A stretch of DNA of 15,858 nt from an uncultured Ruminococcus sp. (GTDB lineage: Bacteria; Bacillota; Clostridia; Oscillospirales; CAG-272). Below are positions 1-5,824 of the stretch, piece after piece. The notes beneath the pieces were generated by a model, which was not told where the DNA came from, searched no databases, and saw only the letters and a list, made by a program, of their open reading frames with translations. The translations under genes and the position numbers were made by a program. The DNA lies in contig CADCPG010000050.1 in NCBI GenBank assembly GCA_902803255.1, positions 1-15,858 of the forward strand, written 5' to 3'. Position 1 is the first letter of the stretch. The number at the start of each line of letters is the position of its first letter.

Positions 1-368
1 AGAGCGGCGACCTCCTCTATCCTTCCGGGACCGATGCCGCCGTACATGCGGGCATACTGCTCGAGGTTCTCGCGCCCGGTGAGATACCTGTACATCTCGG
101 GGTTCTCGATGATCCCGCCTATGTATCCCATCGCCGCCTCGAAATCGTCTGTGACGTCGTGTCCGCATATGCGGATGCTGCCCGATTCGATCCGGAGCAG
201 TCCCAGCATCAGCTTGATGGTCGTGGTTTTGCCCGAACCGTTCGGTCCGAGGAAGCCGAAGACCTCGCCGGGATAGACGTTCAGCGTGATGCTGTTGAGT
301 ATCTGCCGGCCGCCGAGCTTTTTCGAGATCGAGCTGATCTCGAGTACCGGGGTCTTTACGCTGTCCAT
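1..368 (-). CDS. ABC transporter ATP-binding protein, BcrA/LanF-like (3' end outside window)
   Basis: This is the N-terminal 122 residues of an ABC ATPase; the rest lies beyond the left edge. The protein would energise a membrane permease at the inner face of the cytoplasmic membrane. The Walker A motif GPNGSGKT is at residues 41-48, preceded by the usual 'PGEVFGFLGPNG' strand. The segment 'IGGIIENPEMYRYLTGRENL' (83-102) resembles bacitracin/lantibiotic-resistance ATPases of the BcrA/LanF group, where the Q-loop glutamine is replaced by glutamate (here about E88). The ATG at 368 has an AGGAGG (382-387) 13 nt upstream, slightly far but the only good site. It lies 25 nt after hslO, so it probably shares that transcript. 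The signature motif, Walker B and the permease partner cannot be seen. The substrate is unknown; antimicrobial-peptide resistance or a general drug/lipid exporter are both possible. Confidence 0.88.
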   Translation of the reverse strand, partial: MDSVKTPVLEISSISKKLGGRQILNSITLNVYPGEVFGFLGPNGSGKTTTIKLMLGLLRIESGSIRICGHDVTDDFEAAMGYIGGIIENPEMYRYLTGRENLEQYARMYGGIGPGRIEEVAA

Positions 369-393
369 TTTCTTCCGGGTACCTCCTTTTCCG

Positions 394-1275
394 TCAAATT
401 AGTTCTTTTTCGCCAAATTCGTATCTGTTTCCGCAGAAGCGGCAGACGACCTCGAGACTGCGGGGCTTGCCCTCGGCCTCCTGTTCGTCGAGCATCTTCC
501 GGATGTCGCTCTCCTTCACCGTCTTCAGTGCGGCGAGGGTGCGTTCGCGCGAGCATGTGCAGCGGTATTCGGGAGAGCTCTCGTCGAAGACGTCGTATTC
601 TATCCCCTTCATGGCGATATCCGCGACATCCTTCACCGACATCCCCGACGCGAAGAGCGAGGAGATCTCGCGGAGCGCACGGCTGTTCTCTTCGAGGAGC
701 GGGATGAGTCCCGGGTCGGCGTATGGCAGCAGCTGCACGAAGACCCCGCCGGCTGCGAGGCACCGCCTGTCGCGGCCTATGAGCACGCCCAGCGCGCATA
801 CGGTGGGCACCTGTTCGCTCACGGCGTAGTATTTGGCTATGTCTTCGGCGATCTCTCCGCTGACGAGCTCGACCGACCCGGTGTAGGGGTCTCCGTCTCC
901 GCTGTCGCGGATCACGCTCAGCATGCCGCGTCCGACTGCTCCACCCACGTCGAGCTTCCCGTTCGCCTTGAGGGGCAGATCGACGCCGGGGTTCTGTATG
1001 TACCCCCTGACGCTGCCCTTCCAGTCGGAGACCGCGATGACCCGCCCCGCGGGGCCGTCGCCGCCGAGCGAGAGGGTGAGGCTGTCGGTCTCCTCCTCGC
1101 CGCTCATCGATCCCATCACAGATGCTGCCGTGAGCAGTCTGCCGAGCACGGCGGAAGCGAGGGGAGAGGTCAGGTGGCGGCAGATGGCGGCGTCGACTAT
1201 CGGCGTGCTGTCTATGACGAACACGCGCGCGGAGCCGTCGGCCGACATCCCGCGCAGGAGAGCTGCGCCCTTCAT
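394..1275 (-). CDS. hslO: Hsp33 redox-regulated holdase chaperone
   Basis: A cytoplasmic, ATP-independent chaperone of 293 residues, the normal family length. The N-terminal fold matches Hsp33 ('GMSADGSARVFVIDST', then the GxVIAVSDWKGSVRGYIQNP segment near 80-97). The redox switch is complete: a CxC pair at C239/C241 and a CxxC pair at C278/C281, the four zinc-binding cysteines that form disulfides and unfold on oxidative and heat stress. The activity follows from the family; it was not tested here. The ATG at 1275 overlaps the murC stop as ATGA, so translation is probably coupled to murC; no strong Shine-Dalgarno is visible. In an anaerobe this protein would act during accidental oxygen or bleach-type stress. 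The identification is firm. Confidence 0.95.
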   Translation of the reverse strand: MKGAALLRGMSADGSARVFVIDSTPIVDAAICRHLTSPLASAVLGRLLTAASVMGSMSGEEETDSLTLSLGGDGPAGRVIAVSDWKGSVRGYIQNPGVDLPLKANGKLDVGGAVGRGMLSVIRDSGDGDPYTGSVELVSGEIAEDIAKYYAVSEQVPTVCALGVLIGRDRRCLAAGGVFVQLLPYADPGLIPLLEENSRALREISSLFASGMSVKDVADIAMKGIEYDVFDESSPEYRCTCSRERTLAALKTVKESDIRKMLDEQEAEGKPRSLEVVCRFCGNRYEFGEKELI

Positions 1276-2696
1276 TGCTCGAGCCCCATGTACGGGAAGA
1301 TGCGGTATATGTCGCCGGCGCCCATCACGACGACGGCGTCGCGCTCGCCGACCTCGCCGGCAAGCGATCCGGCGATCTGTTCGAGCGAGGGCAGATATAC
1401 GGCTTTTTCGCCTACCGCGGCGGCGAGCTTCTCGGAGCTGACTCCGAACGTCTCCTTTTCGCGGGCGGCGTAGATGTCGGCCGGATACGCCCTGTCAGCC
1501 TGACGCAGAGCCGAGGCGAAGTCGTCGAAGAGACGGTAGGTACGGCTGTATGTGTGGGGCTGGAAGACGCAGAAGACGCGGCTGTAGCCCATGTCGCGGC
1601 AGCCCGAGAGCGTCGCTCTGATCTCGGTGGGATGATGTCCGTAGTCGTCGTAGACGTCGGCACCGTGAAATTTGCCCTTGTACTGCATCCTGCGGCCGAC
1701 TCCTCCGAATCCGGAGAGCCCCGCGGCGACGCGCAAAGGATCGAGCCCGCATACCGAGGCGGCCGCGAAGGCAGCCAGGGCGTTCGCGATGTTGTGCCTG
1801 CCGGGGACGCCGAGATCGATGTGCGCCGCGATCTTTCCGCCCGTCATGACGTCGAAAGAGGGAAGTCCGCGCGAGAGATCGATGTTCGCGGCCTGGAAAT
1901 CGGCCGGATCCTCCTCGTCGTCCTCGCCACGCTCGCGCGAGCTGAATGTCACTATCCGCCCGGGATATGTGCCGAGCGCGAGCTTTATGTTCTTGTCGTC
2001 GCTGTTGATTATCGCCGCTCCGCCGGGGCCCGTGAGGGCGGCGAAGCTGGCGAAGGAGCGCCTGACCTGAGTGATGTTCTTGAAATAGTCGACATGGTCC
2101 ATCTCTATGTTCAGGATCACGACGACCGACGGAGCGAAGTCGAGGAATGAGTCCATGTACTCGCATGCCTCGAAGATGAATCCGCTGTCGCTGCCGATGC
2201 GGTAGGTGCTGTCGCATTCGGGCATGACGGCCCCGCAGAGCACGGTGGGATCTCCGCCGGCGGCGAGGAAGGCGGTGCCGCACATGGCGGTGGTGGTGCT
2301 CTTGCCGTGCATTCCCGAGATGCCTATGCGGTATTTGTACGCGGTCATTATGTATCCGAGGTAGTCGGCCCTGGAGATGCAGGGTATGCCGCGTGCCAGG
2401 GCGGCGGTGTACTCGGGGTTGTCGGGCGAGATCGCGACGGTGTATACCACGGCGCCGAATCCGGCGACGTGGGAGGCGTCGTGCGAGTAGTGGACGGTTA
2501 TGCCCTCGTTCTCAAGCTTCTCGGTGAGCGCGGTCTGTGTCCTGTCGGAGCCGGCGACCGCGTATCCGCGGCGGAGGCTGATCTCGGCGAGCGACGACAT
2601 GTTGACGCCGCCTATCCCTATGAAAAATATCGATCTGACTTCGCGCATGATCTTTCCGATCGCGGCGGGTCCGTAATGTGTGTTTGGAGTGGACAT
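1272..2696 (-). CDS. murC: UDP-N-acetylmuramate--L-alanine ligase
   Basis: Cytoplasmic Mur ligase that adds L-alanine to UDP-MurNAc using ATP, the first amino-acid step of peptidoglycan stem-peptide synthesis. The 474-residue length is normal. Visible motifs in order: the N-terminal nucleotide-sugar fold 'FIGIGGVNMSSLA' (25-37), P-loop GMHGKSTT (128-135), the 'EACEY' glutamate region, 'NIEMDHVDYF' in the central domain, 'HNIANALAA', 'YDDYGHHPTE' and 'FQPHTYSRT' in the C-terminal domain, and a final 'MGAGDIY'. The GHHPTE and PHTYSRT strings distinguish MurC from MurD, MurE and MurF. The ATG at 2696 is preceded by AAGGAAAAGG. It follows ftsK by 101 nt and overlaps hslO by 4 nt. It stands apart from a dcw cluster: no other mur or fts division gene is beside it except the translocase. 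Confidence 0.96.
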   Translation of the reverse strand: MSTPNTHYGPAAIGKIMREVRSIFFIGIGGVNMSSLAEISLRRGYAVAGSDRTQTALTEKLENEGITVHYSHDASHVAGFGAVVYTVAISPDNPEYTAALARGIPCISRADYLGYIMTAYKYRIGISGMHGKSTTTAMCGTAFLAAGGDPTVLCGAVMPECDSTYRIGSDSGFIFEACEYMDSFLDFAPSVVVILNIEMDHVDYFKNITQVRRSFASFAALTGPGGAAIINSDDKNIKLALGTYPGRIVTFSSRERGEDDEEDPADFQAANIDLSRGLPSFDVMTGGKIAAHIDLGVPGRHNIANALAAFAAASVCGLDPLRVAAGLSGFGGVGRRMQYKGKFHGADVYDDYGHHPTEIRATLSGCRDMGYSRVFCVFQPHTYSRTYRLFDDFASALRQADRAYPADIYAAREKETFGVSSEKLAAAVGEKAVYLPSLEQIAGSLAGEVGERDAVVVMGAGDIYRIFPYMGLEQ

Positions 2697-2746
2697 CCTG
2701 TGCCCTTTTCCTTTCCCGGTTAATGAACTTGTGTGAGAAGCGGATC

Positions 2747-2761
2747 CCGTCTGAATGACGG
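2747..2761 (-). other. Small hairpin between ftsK and murC
   Basis: Five-base arms CCGTC (2747-2751) and GACGG (2757-2761) flank a 5-nt loop. No T-run follows on the minus strand, so it is not a convincing terminator. It could stabilise an mRNA end or be chance. The rest of the 101-nt gap shows no clear promoter. Confidence 0.3.
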
Positions 2762-2775
2762 TGAACAGAGAGACC

Positions 2776-2813
2776 AGGTCAGACGAGCCTGCCCAGGTCA
2801 GACGAACCTGCCC
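2776..2813. repeat. 19-bp direct tandem duplication over the ftsK stop codon
   Basis: Two adjacent 19-nt copies, 2776-2794 and 2795-2813, read aggtcagacgagcctgccc and aggtcagacgaacctgccc, with a single mismatch. The copy at 2795-2813 contains the last codons and stop of ftsK (2798). The other copy lies just downstream in the gap before murC. This looks like a replication-slippage duplication that left the reading frame intact. No mobile element is associated. Confidence 0.9.
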
Positions 2814-5788
2814 TGGACGGACGGGCTGTTCTCGGCCTCGAGCTCGGCCAGCTTCGCCGCGCTGATGAGCACGTTGCGTGGCTTCGTGCCGTTTGCCCCC
2901 GAGACGAATCCCAGGGCCTCCATGCGGTCGATGATCTTCGCTCCGCGGCCGAAGCCGATCGAGAGCTTGCGCTGGAGCAGGGATGTGGCGACCGTCCCGT
3001 TTTCGACGGCGATGTGGAGCGCCTGGTTGAAGAGCTTGTCCGCCTCCTGATTGAACTCGGCGGGTTCGTCGTCCTGCTGGCCCTTGCCGCGGCTGTCGTC
3101 GGCGGTGAGACGGTCGGTCTCGCGGTCGATGTCGCTGATGAATTCGCGGTCGTACTCGACTTCCGCGCAGTTCTGCTTGATGAACGTCGTCACGGCGCGC
3201 ACCTCGTCATCGGCGACGAAGGCGCCCTGTATGCGCAGCGGCTTCTGGGCTCCGATCGGCGCGAAGAGCATGTCGCCCTTGCCTATGAGCTTTTCGGCGC
3301 CGGCTATATCGATGATGATCCTGGATTCGACGTTGGAGACGACCGAGAAGGCGATCCTCGAGGGGATGTTGGCCTTGATCAGACCGGTGATGACGTTGAC
3401 CGACGGCCTCTGAGTGCCTATGATCAGGTGGATACCGGCGGCTCTGGCCTTCTGTGCGAGCCTGATTATACTCGTCTCTATCTCGGCGGGCGTCGACATC
3501 ATGAGGTCGGCGAGCTCGTCGATGATGATCACTATCTTGGGAAGCGGGATGAAGTCGGGATCGTCCTCCGCCATGAACTTGTTGTAGCCGTCGATGTCGC
3601 GGGCGCCGATGTCCTCGAAGAGCGAATAGCGGTGCTCCATCTCGTTCACGGCGGCGTTGAGCGTGCCGGCGGCCCGCTTCATGTCGGTCACGACGGGCAC
3701 CTTGAGGTGCGGCAGACCGTTGTACATGCCCATCTCGATCTTCTTCGGGTCGATCATGATGAACTGGAGCTCGTCGGGCCTCGCCTTGTACAGGAGCGAG
3801 AGGATGATGCAGTTGAGGCAGACCGACTTACCCGAACCGGTGGTACCGGCTATGAGCAGGTGCGGCATCTTGCCTATGTCGAAGAAGACCATGTTGCCGC
3901 CGACGTCCTTGCCGAGGCAGGCCGACAGCTTTCCGGTCATCGACCTGAATTTGTCGGATTCTATGAGCTCGCGGATGAAGACGGTCGCTCTGACCTGATT
4001 CGGGACCTCGACGCCGATCGCGTTCTTGTTGGGGATCGGGGCCTCCATCCTTATCGTCGCGGCGAGCTCAAGGGCTATGTCGTCGGCCAGCGATGCGATC
4101 GAACGTACGCGCGTGCTGGCTTCGGGGTAGAGTTCGTAGCGGGTGATCGTGGGACCGCGCGAATAGCCGATCCGCTTTATCTTTACGTTGAACGCGCTGA
4201 GCTTGTTCATCAGTTTCTGCGCGTTCTCGTTGAGTTCCGATTCGATGTCAGTGTTCCCGGGCGCAACCGGCTCGGCGAGCAGGTTGGTGGGCGGGAAGAA
4301 GTATACCGACAGGCGCTCGGCGCGCCTGCGCGCCGCGTCGGTGTCGTTCGGGGATGAGGCCGCCGCGGCGTCCGCCGCCCCGGTCAGATCGGGGGAGAGG
4401 CCCGAGTCGTCGATCTTCTCGAGCTTCGGGAGGGTGCCCGCGGGTTCGGCAGCGTCCGGAGCGGCGGAGCGGGCGCTCTCGCGCCCGGCGGCGGCAGCCG
4501 GGGCCGCAGTCTGCCCGCCGCGCGAGCGGCGGCCGGCCAGGACGTCGTCAAGTATCTCTATCGATGTCGCCGGCGCGGCCCCGGCATCCGCCGGAGACGC
4601 TGCGCCGCGACCCCTGCGGGTCGCCGCCGGCGTTCCGCCGGCGGTCTCCGGCGGAAGGACGTCTCCGGCCGGGACGGCCGACATGTCAGCCGGCACGCCG
4701 TCGGAGCCGGTATTTCCGGCCGGACGGACGGTAAGCGCCGCCGCGGCGACCGCGGCCCCGGCTTCCGCCTCGCGGCGGTCGCGGGCAGCGCTGTTCCCGC
4801 TGTCGGCAGCGCGGGGTCCCGTTGCGTCGGGACCGGCGTTGAATATCTCGGCAGTTGCCGCGGCCGGAGTTCCGGAAGCGGGTCCCGCCGTCCTGACGCG
4901 CGTGCGCGCCCTTTCCTCTTCGGCGCGTTTTCTGGCGTTCGCCTCGCGCTCGGCGGCGAGTTCGGCGGCCTGTCTTTCGGCCTTTTCCCTCGCCGCCTGC
5001 TTTTCGGCGAGACGGCGGCTCTTTTCCTCTCTGTCGTTCTCGGCGGCGGCCTTCGCCGCGGCGAATCTCTCCTTCAGCGAGGCGAATCCCGACCTTACCG
5101 AGGTCACGACGTACGCGGGAGTCACGCTGAAGAAGAACATCACGCAGATCGTGATCGCCGCGATCGTGATGATAGTCGAGCCCACAGGCCCGCAGATCGA
5201 GCGGATAAAGCCCCCGGCGAGGCCTCCGAAGAAGCCTCCGCCTTCAAGGGCTTTTCCGTGCGCCCAGTTGGACGTCTCGCCCGAGGTGCCGAACACCGTC
5301 CGCGCCCATACCGAAAGGGGGTATTTGGCTTCGGGGAAGGTCTTTGTCACCCAGACGCCGTGGACGAGAGAAGATATCGATATGATCGTAAGATGCGAAA
5401 GTCCCAGCTTCCATCCGACCATCTGCAGGTCCACGTATTTTCTCCAGTAGACCGCGAGATTGATCAGGATGAGCGGGATGAAATAGGCCGGCCAGCCGAA
5501 AAGGCCGCAGAAGAAGTTCCGCAGAGCCATTCCGACGACTCCCATCGGGCCGTCGGTCTTCGCGAGTATAAAGCAGGCTGCCAGAAAGACCGCGAGTATT
5601 ACGAGCAGGTAGGGCATGAACTGGTGGATCATCCCCGAAGACTCCGGGACCGCCTCCAGTTTCGCGCCCTTTCCGCCGGTCTTTCCGGTATTCTTTACGG
5701 CCGCGCTGTTCTTTCCCCCCGCTTTGACGAGGCTCCTGCCGGCGCTGCCGCCGCTTTTATTGCCGTTCGACTTTTTTTCGTTAGCCAA
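2798..5788 (-). CDS. ftsK: FtsK/SpoIIIE-family DNA translocase
   Basis: Membrane-anchored hexameric DNA pump that moves chromosome ends through the closing septum (FtsK) or into the forespore (SpoIIIE); sequence alone does not separate the roles. It has 996 residues. About four membrane segments lie near 55-77, 85-115, 127-147 and 195-228. A charged stretch rich in Arg, Glu and Ala (235-300) follows, probably helical, then an Ala/Pro/Gly-rich disordered linker to about 490. The alpha domain includes 'GYSRGPTITRYELYP' (541-555). The motor has Walker A GTTGSGKS (648-655), 'MIDPKKIEMGMYNGLPHL' and Walker B IVIIIDE (752-758). A C-terminal winged-helix gamma domain (about 915-976), which reads KOPS/SRS-type sites in the family, ends in 'ANGTKPRNVL'. 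The start is TTG. The gene sits 36 nt behind the ATPase and 101 nt before murC. The unusually long linker (about 250 residues) is the main oddity. Confidence 0.95.
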   Translation of the reverse strand: MANEKKSNGNKSGGSAGRSLVKAGGKNSAAVKNTGKTGGKGAKLEAVPESSGMIHQFMPYLLVILAVFLAACFILAKTDGPMGVVGMALRNFFCGLFGWPAYFIPLILINLAVYWRKYVDLQMVGWKLGLSHLTIISISSLVHGVWVTKTFPEAKYPLSVWARTVFGTSGETSNWAHGKALEGGGFFGGLAGGFIRSICGPVGSTIITIAAITICVMFFFSVTPAYVVTSVRSGFASLKERFAAAKAAAENDREEKSRRLAEKQAAREKAERQAAELAAEREANARKRAEEERARTRVRTAGPASGTPAAATAEIFNAGPDATGPRAADSGNSAARDRREAEAGAAVAAAALTVRPAGNTGSDGVPADMSAVPAGDVLPPETAGGTPAATRRGRGAASPADAGAAPATSIEILDDVLAGRRSRGGQTAAPAAAAGRESARSAAPDAAEPAGTLPKLEKIDDSGLSPDLTGAADAAAASSPNDTDAARRRAERLSVYFFPPTNLLAEPVAPGNTDIESELNENAQKLMNKLSAFNVKIKRIGYSRGPTITRYELYPEASTRVRSIASLADDIALELAATIRMEAPIPNKNAIGVEVPNQVRATVFIRELIESDKFRSMTGKLSACLGKDVGGNMVFFDIGKMPHLLIAGTTGSGKSVCLNCIILSLLYKARPDELQFIMIDPKKIEMGMYNGLPHLKVPVVTDMKRAAGTLNAAVNEMEHRYSLFEDIGARDIDGYNKFMAEDDPDFIPLPKIVIIIDELADLMMSTPAEIETSIIRLAQKARAAGIHLIIGTQRPSVNVITGLIKANIPSRIAFSVVSNVESRIIIDIAGAEKLIGKGDMLFAPIGAQKPLRIQGAFVADDEVRAVTTFIKQNCAEVEYDREFISDIDRETDRLTADDSRGKGQQDDEPAEFNQEADKLFNQALHIAVENGTVATSLLQRKLSIGFGRGAKIIDRMEALGFVSGANGTKPRNVLISAAKLAELEAENSPSVQGRFV

Positions 5789-5795
5789 TGGTTGT

Positions 5796-5804
5796 CCGTC
5801 CTTT
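5796..5804 (-). promoter_or_regulatory. Ribosome binding site supporting a TTG start for ftsK
   Basis: AAAGGACGG on the minus strand lies about 9 nt upstream of the TTG at 5788-5786. The next in-frame Met is residue 53, immediately before the first membrane segment, and would remove the basic N-terminal tail. The TTG start is therefore preferred. Confidence 0.65.
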
Positions 5805-5824
5805 CGGATCTCAGCCCGGGCAGA

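Noticed and set aside
4317..4340. Inverted repeat GGCGCG-CCTG-CGCGCC inside ftsK
   Set aside because: It falls in Arg/Ala codons of the linker, where GC-rich palindromes occur easily by chance.
4290..4900. GC-rich repetitive stretch as a possible repeat array or mobile element
   Set aside because: It keeps the ftsK frame and encodes an Ala/Pro-rich linker; the repeats are short and irregular, with no terminal repeats or transposase.
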